Positions 50,766 through 61,138 of a DNA stretch of 64,000 nt are shown here, in pieces (position 1 is the stretch's first letter; each line of letters opens with the position of its first letter). The position numbers were made by a program, and so were the translations under genes. The stretch lies in NCBI GenBank assembly GCA_029531795.1, contig JAPEIS010000006.1, forward strand, positions 1,240,001 through 1,304,000. Direction: 5' to 3'. Source of the stretch: Sclerotinia nivalis (taxonomy: Eukaryota; Ascomycota; Leotiomycetes; Helotiales; Sclerotiniaceae). The notes under the pieces were generated by a model. That model did not search any database and was not told where the DNA came from. It saw only the letters and a program-made list of their open reading frames with translations.

Positions 50766-52801
50766 GAACAATTAGCGAATATCTTTCCTGAATATCCATT
50801 ATCAATCAAATTGATTATATTGAAGAGAGAGAAGTGTATTAAGAATATAATGATTTGAATAAATAGAGATTTACTATCTATAAAATTGAGTTGTAAAGAT
50901 TCTTTATTAGTTATTATTTATTATATCTATTCTGTATCCCTTGATAATCCCCGCGAACGATTTATTATAGAGATTAAATTTTTCCCGAGTGTTTTTAAAC
51001 AAATGTAAATAATAATAATACTATATTACAAGAAGATATATTTGATATACTTTTTGATAATACTAATGTTTCTTTTTCAATAAATCCGATGAATATATTA
51101 AAATGTTATTGTTAATGATTATTGTAATCTTAGTAATTACTTCGTTGGAAATTTCTATAATCAATTGAATTAAAAAAACGATATTGTTGAGTTTGAGACT
51201 ATATTTGATATCCTTCTTGTTGATAACCATCTCGATTGATTGAATTGCTCGGACGGTATTGTTGATTTTGATATAATTGATGATTATTTCTCAAATAACT
51301 ATATCTATAGAAAATGCCTTTATATCCGCTTGCATTTCTTATAGTATCGATTTGTTTCTTTACTTTACAATTTGTAATTCGATAACCAGATTATTTACAA
51401 AAATAATATAGATTATAAAGGTATTCGTATTCTCTTTATATTTGTTTTGGAGTTCTGATTACATCGAGATCTATAGGGTCGTCTTGGATATAAGGTGCTG
51501 GCAATACTTGTCGTTGAATATAAGTTGAATTAGATCTCGAAGAGTTTGTATTATAATACTCGTTATTCTGATAGTTTTGATTCTATATTTGGAACTTCTT
51601 TCTTTATTCTTCAATATTAATAAATTCGCAAGGGTTTGAATCGCTTTTTATTAATGCTTTTAATTCGTCGGTTACTTTTTGTTTCATTGCAAAAATTATT
51701 TCTCAGAGAGTCTTTTCATTAAATACACTCAAATATTCCAATTGTAAATAAAAAGGAAATAGAGTTTTTTCGCTCATTTTGAGTTTATCGAATTTGATTG
51801 TTATTTTACATTCAACATCAATTGAAATATAAAGACTATCGAATTTCTTCAGGAATATATTTATAATAGTAAATTCCAATATATCATCTATAATTCCTTC
51901 AATATTCTTTCATCTTTTTTATCGAATTGTTCCTTTCAAAAGCGAAACTATATATAATAATTTCTTTTGTTCTATATCGAAAACTATAGGATCGTTTTTC
52001 CAATAGATATATAAACCCATTTTCCAGTCTTCGTATTCGTTTTATCGAATCAATAGGTCTGTTTTTTTACCTTTGAATGATTCAGAATTCTTTGTAATTT
52101 GTTGTGATTGATAGATTGATATAGCAGGATTTGCGTCGATAAATAATTGATCAAGTTGTTCCCGAAAAGCAGAGTTCTGAATCATTAATCTCGTATTAAT
52201 TGTATTATTTAATTATAGATTTCCTTATAATATATATATTTCTTGTTGATATTATTCTGTTTGAATTAATATTCGTTTTGTAAAACTGAACAAATGTTAT
52301 ATATATACGATAGCTTCAAAATTCTGTATATTGGTAAATATATCGGAAACAGAGATTGGATCTTTAAGGTTTCCATCTCCAATACTGGAGAGCTCATATA
52401 CAAACCATTGATAATTAAAGAAAACAAACTTAATATACTTTCGGAGTTCAGGTATTGTCTTTGATTGGATTGAGGGTATCAATGATTCTAATGGGGTTAA
52501 TTGAGTGATATCCGATATAGTAATAGATTATTTAAGATAATCTTAAAAACTGGGATATAATTGTAGGATCTTTGATTTCGAGTATATGACGATGTAGTAC
52601 TGATTAAATCGAAATCTAGGTTTAAATCTGAATCTAATTCTGAGTTTAGGTTTGGATCTGGGTTTGAATTGGAATCGAATTAAAGCGTTGTTTATTGTTC
52701 ATCAGTATATTGATAATCGAAGTTTCCGAGTATTTCGTGAAATTGATTATTTGACAAAACTGGGCTGTCTTTCCTGTTCAACAACAGAATCTTTATAAAG
52801 G
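50766..52801 (-). pseudogene. gag side of J (gag and start of protease)
   Basis: Minus strand, heavily mutated. Gag-like sequence runs about 52760-51000, with an open part at 52482-52297. A degraded zinc knuckle lies near 51400: the frame reads YYFCK then SGYRITNCK, consistent with CX2CX4HX4C after Cys and His were lost. The repeated Asn/Gln-rich stretch follows. K splits the gene just downstream. Confidence 0.65.
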
Positions 52802-52812
52802 GTAGAATATAC
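52802..52812 (-). promoter_or_regulatory. candidate self-priming site of J
   Basis: Directly inside the 5' LTR the minus strand reads GTATATTCTAC. Its complement shares GTAGAATAT with the beta LTR, where that motif lies about 33 nt after the TATA-like CATATAG. Element I has the same site (55594-55604). See the finding on self-priming. Confidence 0.5.
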
Positions 52813-52958
52813 TATCACAATAGTAATAGAATGCTTTAAGATATAATGATATTCTATAAAGAAAGAAGAAAGTACTAGAAAAAGCGCCAACTATATGAGG
52901 GATGGATGCCTTAGGCAGCCATGCAGACTAGCTAGGAACGGGTTACGAACCCGTGACA
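52813..52958 (-). repeat. LTR-beta, 5' LTR of J
   Basis: 146 bp, TATCACAA...CCCGTGACA on the plus strand. The inner half is more mutated than the outer half. Confidence 0.92.
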
Positions 52959-53185
52959 AATATATAAATCCATTTTCCAATCTTCGTATTCGTTTTATCG
53001 AATCAAAAGATCTGTTTTTTCATCTTTGAATAGTTCAAATTTTTTTATAATTTGTTATAATTAATAGATTGATATAATAAAGTTTGTATCAATAAATGAT
53101 TAATCAAATTGTTCTCGAAAAACAAAGTTCTGAATTATTAATCTTGTATTAATTATATTACTTAATTACAGATCTTCTTGTAATA

Positions 53186-55040
53186 ACGTAACTTGACTAG
53201 AAGTGGGTCATGTCATGATATGAGTCAAAATCACCCCCTTATTTCTTTATTTTATGTGTTTATTCAATACACAATGGATCAAAAGTCATTAAATCGTAGT
53301 GAATCGGAAGATAATATTCAAAAGGCTATAGAAAGTCTAAAAAATAAACAATTTACTTCAATTCGAAGTGCTGCTATTCATTTTAAGATTCCAAAGTCAA
53401 CCCTAATAAATCGAATGGCCGGACGACAACCACGCTCTCAATCTCACGAATCCTTTCAAAAACTTTCCAACGCGGAAGAGAAGACTCTAGTACGATGGAT
53501 CTCACGATTGACAGCTACTGGGTACCCTGCAACTCCTAAGTTGTTGAAAGAAATGGCCCAAGAAATTCTGAATCAATGCGTCACTTTCGTATCATCATCT
53601 ACCCCTCCATCCTTTCAATCAGATCATATAGGTCAACGATAGATCTATAGATCCTTAGATCGATATCCTAAACTTAAAGGAACCTATTCTCGTAAATTGG
53701 AATCTGCAAGGCATAAAGAAACCACATTTGAAACAATTTCAGCGTGGTTTTCAACATTTCAAGCACGAATCGAAGAACGGCATTATGAACTCAAGAATAT
53801 ATATAATATGGATGAGACAGGATATACAGTTGGAGAAACAGAATCAACATGTATAATCGTAGATTCTACTTTCAAACCGAATTGGAAGATTATAGCAGGA
53901 AAGCAAGAATGGATAACTGTATTGGAATGTATTAATATAGATGGAGGCTCTTTATCTCCCATGATCATTTTCAAGGTTTAGAATACCAATATTGTATGGA
54001 TTCCTATTAATACTCCTCCAAATTGGTATTTCTCAACAAGCAATAATGGATGGACTTCTAATAGTCATGGCTTTGAATAGATATGTAAGGTTTTTGAATC
54101 AGAATCTCGAAAAATATCAGGAGATCAGTCTTGATTATTGATTATGGATAGTTATTCCAGTCATATTATAGGAAGTTTGATTGCTTTCTGTATTGAAAAG
54201 GAGATTGATCTTCTTATTCTATTATTTTATTGTTCGCATCTATTTCAGTCATTAGATGTTGGAGTGTATAGACCAATGAAGCGATATCATACCCAAAAGG
54301 TTGATCGATACTTTCGAGCAAGAATACAACGAATACAACGATCTGATTGGGTACAGCTTTTTCAAAAGATAAAAGAAAAAGGTCTTATTTATCAAAATAT
54401 CAAAAGCGGATGGAAAGGAGCAGGTTTGAATCCATTTAGTTTTTGTCAAGTTCTGAATAATCTTCCAACCCTGTTTTTATTACTATCTTCTATTTCAAAT
54501 ATATTAGCAAATCCAGAAGATCTAGATTTTTCTTTACTTAATAGTTCTCCCCCAAATGATATTGAACTACGATAAGCAAATCAGATATTCAATTCAGCTT
54601 TATCTACTAATAATCTATTTACTTTTTCAATACAAAGATATACAAAGCGAATTATTCATCAAATTGAAAGCTTAAATGTTGAAAATGCTATTCTTCGAAA
54701 GGAACTTCAAGAATATAAAGAGTTACTTGAGATACGAAAGAAACGAAAAAATGAAAAGAGAATAAAATTAAAAAGTGAATTTGTATTTAGTACAGAAGAA
54801 GTATTGAAAATTATCGAGGAGACTGAACAGATACCCTTACCAAAACGACGATGTAGTAGACTATCCAAGCGTCAAATTGATCAAGTAGAAGAGGAGATGG
54901 AAGAAAAAGAGAATAATGATAGTTCAATTGGATCAGTGATAGTTGTAGATCACCCTGTAGTATATAGGACAAGGTCAAATAGGAAAATATGATTTTTGTA
55001 ACCTATATTATGATGTGACCCACTTCTAGTCAAGTTACGT
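53186..55040 (+). mobile_element. pogo/Fot1-like DNA transposon
   Basis: 1855 bp with 25-bp perfect terminal inverted repeats starting ACGTAACTTGACTAGAAGTG, flanked by TA on both sides (53184-53185 and 55041-55042). It holds one transposase pseudogene. It is less AT-rich than the gypsy sequence around it. Confidence 0.95.
53272..54992 (+). pseudogene. pogo-type (DDE/CENP-B-like) transposase
   Basis: One frame from ATG 53272 to TGA at 54990-54992 (about 573 codons) with five internal stops (near 53641, 53979, 54079, 54134 and 54573). Residues 20-70 contain a psq-type helix-turn-helix (SIRSAAIHFKIPKSTL). A CENP-B-type DNA-binding region follows. The DDE domain has NMDETGY, then MDSYSSH (usually DGHGSH) and SLDVGVYRP, so all three catalytic Asp residues are present. 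The C-terminus has a Leu/Glu coiled-coil-like stretch (about 54680-54800) and a basic segment. The enzyme would cut and paste the element; the stops make this copy inactive. Confidence 0.92.
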
Positions 55041-55604
55041 TATATATATTTTTTATCAATATTGCTTTATTTGAATTAGCATCCATTTTATAAAACTAAA
55101 CAAATATTATATATATATAACAACTTCAAGATTCTATATATTAATAAATATATCAAAAACAAAGATTGGATCTTTAAAATCTTTATTTTCAACATTGAAA
55201 AGTTTATATACAAATCATTAATAATTAAAGAAAACAAATTTAATATACTCTCAGAGTTCGGATATTGTCTTTGATCAGATTAAGAATATCGATAATTCTG
55301 ATAGGATTGATTGAGTAATGTCTAATATAATAATAGATTATTTAAAACAGTCTTAAAAACTAAGGTATAATTATAAGATCTTTGATTTCGAGTATATAAC
55401 AACATAATACTAGTTAAATCGAGGTCTGGGTTTGAATCTGAGTCTGGATCTGAGTCTGGGTTGGAATCGAATTAAGATATTGTTTATTGTTTATCGATAT
55501 ATTGATAATCGAAGTTTCCGAGTATTTCGTAAAGTTGATTATTTGACAAAACTGGGCTGTCTTTCCTGTTCAACAACAGAATCTTTATGAAGGGTAGAAT
55601 ATAC

Positions 55605-55750
55605 TATCACAGTAATAGTAGAATGCTTTAAGATATAATGATATTCTACGAAAAAGAAAGAAGATACTAGGAAGAGCGCCGACTATATGGTTGATGGGTG
55701 CCTTAGGCAGCCATGCAGACTAGCTAGGAACGGGTTACGAACCCGTGACA
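55605..55750 (-). repeat. LTR-beta, 5' LTR of I
   Basis: 146 bp, TATCACAG...CCCGTGACA on the plus strand. The outer flank is TAAAT; the partner LTR is not in place, so the duplication cannot be tested. Confidence 0.9.
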
Positions 55751-56240
55751 TAAATGATTTACTCTTGATTATATAGATCAAAGATTGATTTATATAGACA
55801 AAATAAATATTATCTAATTGACAAAATATATTATTTTGGACTAAACTTCGATGATTAGTATTTCATAAAGGAATTAATAATTATTATAATTAATAAAGTT
55901 TAGATTGATTAATAAAAATCAACAAGGTCTAGAATCGATAATTATAAAAATCAATAATATCTAAAAGAGCTTGAACTATAATAAAAAAGAATATAATGAT
56001 CATAAATGAAATAACGATATCGTAAAAAATATAATGACCGTAAATCACCATATGTATGATTAGATAATACGTGATTACCCGTGACAATTATCTATTAAAT
56101 AGATTATAATATATCTATTGAAGAACCCATTGATTATCTAGACAATGCTCGAGAATTGACTTGTAACTACTATTATCGATATCCTGATAGATTTAGCCCT
56201 TAGAACCTAAATCATTTCAACAGAGTTCGATCCTAAAGAG
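55751..56240. other. AT-rich flank of element I
   Basis: No ORF seen. An isolated ACCCGTGACA at 56076-56085 resembles the end of a beta LTR, but no full LTR precedes it. Confidence 0.5.
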
Positions 56241-56271
56241 AAGAGTATTGTTATAGAGCTAGCGAGCGAGT

Positions 56272-56318
56272 CCCGATCGAACCCGATCGGGTGCATCGGC
56301 CTCTAGTAAGCGAGAGGC
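56272..56318. other. two GC-rich hairpins at the composition boundary
   Basis: CCCGATCG/CGATCGGG with a 4-base loop (56272-56291) and GCCTCT/AGAGGC (56299-56318). They lie where AT-rich repeat sequence gives way to ordinary composition, about 400 bp past the stop of the AAA+ gene. Confidence 0.5.
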
Positions 56319-56724
56319 TAAGCCCGGCCAAGTCTAGCTTTTGTATATTCTGTATTTATATCTGTTCTTTATTCCTAGAATCGTAGTTCTTCGAGCTATA
56401 TCTTATTAATAAAATTGTACCTGTTATTCTGTAGGCTGACTTGGAGTTGCGGGAGTAGCCTGAGGGGCAGGGCCTGGGTGGTCGGCAGAGGAGTAGTTAT
56501 AATGGGTAGTCGGTTTTCAATCTGGTACTTGAAGTAATACTGGTGCTCAAAGTGTTACGTCTTAGCCAACTAGTATCACGTGGAAGCCGATACTAGGATG
56601 TGGTATTATGTATTGAGACTTGTAAGCAGGAGAGTGAACAATTGATTCTGCCGAGAATAACTAGTAATCTCTGAGCCTAAGGTCCCCATAGTCACATGTC
56701 TAGCTACCTGTCGTAACATCAAAC
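56319..56724. other. 3' flank of the AAA+ gene
   Basis: Ordinary composition and no ORF of note. Probably 3' untranslated and intergenic sequence of the minus-strand gene. Confidence 0.4.
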
Positions 56725-58942
56725 TCACAACGCTCGCCATCCCCCCGCCGATTCCAAAAGGGCTTTAAATCGTCCAACATCTACATGCATGCTGAGCTGA
56801 TCGTCCGAGGGTAATGCAGCAGCCATAAATTTATCATAGCCATTCAAACTACTCATTTGCGCGATTATCTCGATCGAGCGGGCCCCATGATGGAATTTAG
56901 GAACTTCCAAAAGCGCTCTCAATACTCCCTCGTCTATATTGATATTGCCCTTCTTTCGCATAATCTTTCCAAGCAATGCATGGAGAAGTATAGCTCGCCG
57001 TACGGGATACATTGTATCAGCAGTACCGTTCATATTTGGACCGCGAATATCAATATATCCACTCAATCTGCTCACAAAGTCGGGTTTTTTCGCTGCTCTG
57101 GCCTGTTGGTATTGTGCCTGAGCTTCAAGATCTTTCGTTTGTGCAGGGGCTTCAATATCTCTAGTAAAATTCTTGAAAGTATTGGAGGTACCACCAATGA
57201 AAATGAAGATTCCACGACCCAAAGGTCTAACTTGGCCATTATCCAGAAAATTACCATCTTGCATAGGTGCTAAGAAGTATTTCAACCATCCCAACGTATT
57301 TCCTTTGAACGAAGTATCAAACTCATCGAAGAGCACAATTGGAATTTTACCTCGCAACGTTATATCCCGAATCGTGTGAAAGATCACCATTAAGTCTGAA
57401 TACTCTAAGAACTGAGAAAGATTAACTTCCAGTTCCTCGATCGGCTGTCTAAAATCCTTTGCGACAGTCTGGACTACCTGTCGCACCCCAAAGGACTTTC
57501 CAGAGCCAGGTGGACCAAAGACCCCAATTGACAAAGGCTTTATTCGAGCACTGTGCAAGTATTCATCAATCACTCTACCAGTAGCTCGAAAGCACTCGAT
57601 CTCAACTCTATCCGCAGTAACAAGAGCACCAAACCGAGCAGTGGGAACAATGGATAATATTTCTTCTGGTCCTTTAACCACAATTTTATGAGCAACTTCA
57701 GCTGGACTGTAATCGGTTGCGAAAATAGACGCAGGGGGGGATGCACTGGTTTTGAAATTGACAGAAATGGTCGTGAAAAGTCTCTGCTTGCTGTTGGAGA
57801 TATCATTGGCGCTTGGATAATCGATATTTCCTTCATTATCTTTGCGAAACCCGATTGATGCAAAGTGATGAGACCAGCTGATGGCTTTTTTTACCCCTTC
57901 TCTTATTGAATCCGTAGAGGGCTCGTTTGATAGCACCTCGGATGACGATAGAGAGCTGGCGGCTAGAGCTGCTGTCAGGCCAGCGATAAACGCAGTTTCG
58001 AGACCTAGTATCGGTCCATCGCAAGACCGAATAAGATCACCTTCAGCCTTGCTCGGTATCAAATAGAGGTCCACTTCTTTTTCTCGCCAATAGAAAACGC
58101 CTTCGTAACCGCAGCGCACAAGCAGATGCACGGAGCTTTGTAGGCTTTGTGACCCGAAGGTTTTAACAAAATGCTCTTTAAAGTCCTCCATTGTCTTCTC
58201 CCAAGAAAAATAACGAGAAATTTGAATACCCTCCGCGCGAAGATCATCAGCGTCAACAACAACAACCAGCTTCTTCAGCCAGGCATTTTCTTCCTCTTCT
58301 GGCCTATTTAAGATTTTTTTGAGGGCTTCCTTCTCAAGTGGTCGAGGCATCTGATAGATCAGTAGCTCTACTTCGGAATCCTTGAGCATATCGAGAGCCG
58401 TATTAGAATCCCCTTTCAATCCATGATCACTAAATACAACTATTTTTCTTTGGCTGTTTTCCGTCTCGTTGATACCCTCAGCCCCGCTGACATTTTCATC
58501 CTTGATATTTTCCTCCTCGTTGACATTTTCCGCCTTGTTGACCTTCAGATCTAGTTTCCTCTGCACAGTATATTTCTTGAACCCGAGATCTGTGGTATTA
58601 GGCTGCGAGATTGACTCCGTTAATTCAGCGATTGAATCGAGTTCGAGGATGCTCGGGGAATGGTCTTTGTCCGTAGAACTGGAAATAAGATGTTGAACGG
58701 ACACGTTAAAATTTTTGTCGTTCAGGTCTGAGAGTAATTGCTGCATTAGATCAACTCCACCATTCACGATTTTTGCTTCATTAGTTTTCTGGTGAGAGCC
58801 CTCTAGGACTGGAAACGTGAGGCCTTCCTTTCGGCTCTGGCCAAAAACAAGAATGCTGGGCGCTGCCAGATGAGCTTAGTAACTAGAACGAAATAATGTT
58901 ATAAGGCAAGATTCTATACGCACATTGTTTGTCTGTAGCCAT
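56725..58942 (-). CDS. sugar-kinase-like/AAA+ ATPase fusion protein, 718 aa, one intron
   Basis: Exon 1 is 58942-58924 (ATG GCT ACA), the intron 58923-58863 (61 bp; donor GTGCGT, branch-like TTACTAAG, acceptor CAG) and exon 2 58862-56725. The splice restores frame and provides the only in-frame ATG before the conserved part. Residues 1-290 resemble a ribokinase/pfkB-like fold (ILVFG start; a GPILGLETAFIAGL stretch where pfkB enzymes have GAGD); residues about 110-150 are an acidic linker-like insert. The AAA+ part has Walker A GPPGSGKS (456-463), Walker B VLFDEFD (516-522), a sensor-like GGTSNT (about 565) and an arginine-finger-type SRLSGYIDIRGP (about 595-612). The AAA+ part should hydrolyse ATP; the kinase assignment is inference and its catalytic Asp is not seen. 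No RIP stops. Confidence 0.85.
58863..58923 (-). other. intron of the AAA+ gene
   Basis: 61 bp, GTGCGT...TACTAAG...CAG, within the common length of fungal introns. Removing it joins exon 1 (19 nt) and exon 2 in frame (phase 1). Confidence 0.75.
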
Positions 58943-59766
58943 CTTGAATCTTATCGCTTCTCAAAACGAGAAAGAAATCTTCTAAGGTCTTTGAGTAAAT
59001 CTTGTAATTTGATTCCACGGCTAGATCGTTGAATGTAGTAGCCAAAAATGAAGGGCTCGAAATCTTTAAGATAGAGATATTTATGGTACAATTTTAACCA
59101 AACTATATTGATGGAATATGATTTGTTTGCAATGCATTTGGTTGAGAAGCAAGGTAATCAAGCCAACAGTGGAGTCAACGATGAGATGACGAGGTAGGAC
59201 ATGAATCAGAATAGATAGATCCCGGTACACACATGCTTCAATGAATCGTGCCATCTCTCAAATGGCTCGGATGGCAATATGTTTCAGAAGGTGCAGTGAT
59301 AAGGAGCTATACATTAATCTCAACGTAAATTTATTTGCTTCTCGAAATGCTATCTCTAACCCCCAGTATAATGGGAGAGAAGGTCTTTACGTGGACCAGT
59401 GTTCTTCTCTTGTCAGCGCTCTATCATTGCAAGGTTAAACATGGCCACGCCACAATGCATTTGCATGAATAATGCATTGCAGTAGCTGTGACGAACTTGA
59501 GGGGTCGCTTGAAATTAATAGGATGACTTATCTCATCTCCGCATTTACGAGTCAGATATCATGACTCAAGTTATAGGGCGGGATTATTCCCCAGGATTAG
59601 TTTTCACTTTCTCCATTCAACTCAAAAGATTGAGTTTATCTCAATCATTTAAATCATGTATTTAGCAGGCCCACAAGCCAGCCTACCATCATTATGTTAC
59701 CTGTTAGGAGTTCGCGAGAGCCTCTAGCCGTCTTAGATAGTCTTAGACTCAGTGTAGACGTTAATT
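58943..59766. other. upstream region of the AAA+ gene, no gene seen
   Basis: Ordinary composition. The ORF at 59241-59438 has no recognisable motif. The promoter of the AAA+ gene should lie just above 58943, but I see no clear TATA or CCAAT box. Confidence 0.4.
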
Positions 59767-59792
59767 TAATCAATCAATCAATCAATCAATCA
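59767..59792 (+). repeat. (AATC)n microsatellite
   Basis: About six copies of AATC, directly before the ATG of the short ORF at 59792. Confidence 0.85.
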
Positions 59793-59962
59793 TGACTCAA
59801 ACCCCAAATAAACGCAAAGTAGTGGGTAGGCCCACTACCGAGGCCGGCAACGACTCTCATGCCAAAACCCCCAAAAATAGATTTCTTCAGGCCGCAACTT
59901 TTTTCGCAAAATTTGTATGGTGTTCCTATAGTAAATTCGGCAAAAAGAGTTGCAATAGATAG
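59792..59962 (+). pseudogene. short ORF, possible N-terminus of a Tc1/mariner-like transposase
   Basis: 56 codons from ATG to TAG. It has a basic Pro/Gly/Arg-rich start (KRKVVGRP) and FFAKFV...SKFGKK, reminiscent of N-terminal regions of fungal Tc1/mariner transposases. This is a weak resemblance. The downstream sequence is AT-rich and non-coding, so it is a fragment at best. Confidence 0.3.
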
Positions 59963-60036
59963 AACCTCGTTTATATTATAATTAATATTTTCAATTAGTA
60001 CAAATCTAAAAATCAATTAATGAAATAACTATTTAA

Positions 60037-60310
60037 TATATTGAACTATTTATTATTTTTTGAAGAATTCAAACTTTTAAAAATTATTCAATTATATTAA
60101 AGAATTCAAATCTTTAAAAATTATTCAATTATATTAAAGAATTCAAATCTTTAAAAATTATTCAATATATTGAACTATTTATTATTTTTTGAAGAATTCA
60201 AATCTTTAAAAATTATTCAATTATATTAAAGAATTCAAATCTTTAAAAATTATTCAATTATATTAAAGAATTCAAATCTTTAAAAATTATTCAATTATAT
60301 TGAATAATTC
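60037..60310. repeat. 37-bp tandem repeat with a 129-bp higher-order unit
   Basis: GAATTC sites at 60065, 60102, 60139, 60194, 60231 and 60268 are 37 bp apart within two triplets. The triplets are 129 bp apart and separated by a shared TATTGAACTATTTATTATTT segment. Confidence 0.85.
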
Positions 60311-60516
60311 TTTTATAATTAATTATTGAAAAATAAATAATTCTTTTTTTAAAAATAAATTCTAATTGAAGTTGAATTAAAAGATTTAAATATTTATTTT
60401 AATTGATAAAAATTAAAGATATAATTAATAAAATATTTAATAATAAAAAATTCGATATATAAAACTTTAAATTAATTTTAATTAATTAAAATATTTTATT
60501 TTTATTTAATAATATT
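60311..60516. other. very AT-rich stretch, no gene
   Basis: Almost pure A/T, no ORF or element end. Confidence 0.6.
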
Positions 60517-60620
60517 TGTTACGGGTTCATAACTCTATCGAGTAGTGTTGATACCGATCAAACTACTTCTACCCTTTTAGGGGTTTCGTGGCCTAGTGGT
60601 AGAGTTCTAGCCCCGTGACA
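60517..60620 (+). mobile_element. 104-bp LTR-like element with a tRNA-Gly-like stretch
   Basis: Starts TGTTACGGGTTCATAAC and ends CCCCGTGACA, with target duplication ATATT (60512-60516 and 60621-60625). The ends match the alpha/beta LTR ends. The second half holds TGGCCTAGTGGTAGAGTTCT (60589-60608), the D-arm/A-box part of tRNA-Gly. No B box follows it. It could be a solo LTR of a third family or a tRNA-derived miniature element. Confidence 0.75.
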
Positions 60621-60625
60621 ATATT

Positions 60626-60992
60626 ATATAATAAATAATACTTATTTTAAAATTATAATATATTTTTTATTTTTAAATTTGAATCGAAATTTTGATTAAA
60701 ATTAAAAATTATAATTATTGATATTATAAATTAATATTATTTTAAAAAACAATTAATTTTTAAATAATAATATCATATTAATTTAATAATAATAAAATAT
60801 TTAAAAAAAAATAAGTAATTTTTTTAGAAATATTAAAAAACGATTATTTCAAATAAAGTTAATAATTATTTTATAATAATATTAATTAAAAAAATTAAAA
60901 ATTAAAAATGTTATAATTATTGATTTTAATTATAATAAAAACTTTTATTATTATTTTATAATTTAAAGATTAATATATAAAATTATAATATT
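60626..60992. other. very AT-rich stretch, no gene
   Basis: No ORF, hairpin or LTR end seen apart from the TATCACGG motifs that begin at 60993 and 61011. Confidence 0.6.
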
Positions 60993-61071
60993 TATCACGG
61001 TGGGGATAGGTATCACGGGGCAGCAGGCAGAATAATAGATATAACTTTATTAATAAGATATAGCTCGTAGA

Positions 61072-61138
61072 TATCACGGTTCGAAGATTATATAAATCGA
61101 TCGGTATAATCGGTTTATATAATCTTCGAACCGTAATA
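61072..61138. repeat. 67-bp near-perfect hairpin with LTR-like ends
   Basis: TATCACGGTTCGAAGATTAT... pairs with its inverted copy ending CCGTAATA. The arms are about 28 bp with three mismatches and the loop about 11 bp. The ends copy the TATCACGG/CCGTGATA ends of the alpha/beta LTRs. Confidence 0.8.

Larger units (their letters stand above)
37306..52958 (-). mobile_element. J: complete beta-type Ty3/gypsy element, interrupted by K
   Basis: 5' LTR 52813-52958, 3' LTR 37306-37451, perfect target duplication AATAT (37301-37305 and 52959-52963). Removing K and its duplication leaves about 6.9 kb. A purine tract (GAGGAAGAGGATAC on the minus strand, about 37452-37465) precedes the 3' LTR. Gag lies at 52760-51000; protease, RT, RNase H and integrase lie left of K. 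Confidence 0.93.
52959..55750 (-). mobile_element. I: beta-type gypsy element, right part with 5' LTR, interrupted by pogo
   Basis: It continues the I sequence of 36547-37305 across J. It matches 52006-52812 of J on both sides of the pogo insertion. Only the 5' gag region and 5' LTR (55605-55750) remain here. Confidence 0.85.

Noticed and set aside
56857..57379. Plus-strand ORFs across the AAA+ gene
   Set aside because: Antisense shadows of a gene with clear Walker motifs.
59786..60016. Minus-strand 76-codon ORF
   Set aside because: Starts in AT-rich non-coding sequence and has no motif; the short plus-strand ORF at 59792 is slightly more plausible.
60037..60310. Regular repeats considered as a CRISPR array
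   Set aside because: Direct tandem units without unique spacers, AT-only sequence, eukaryotic context.
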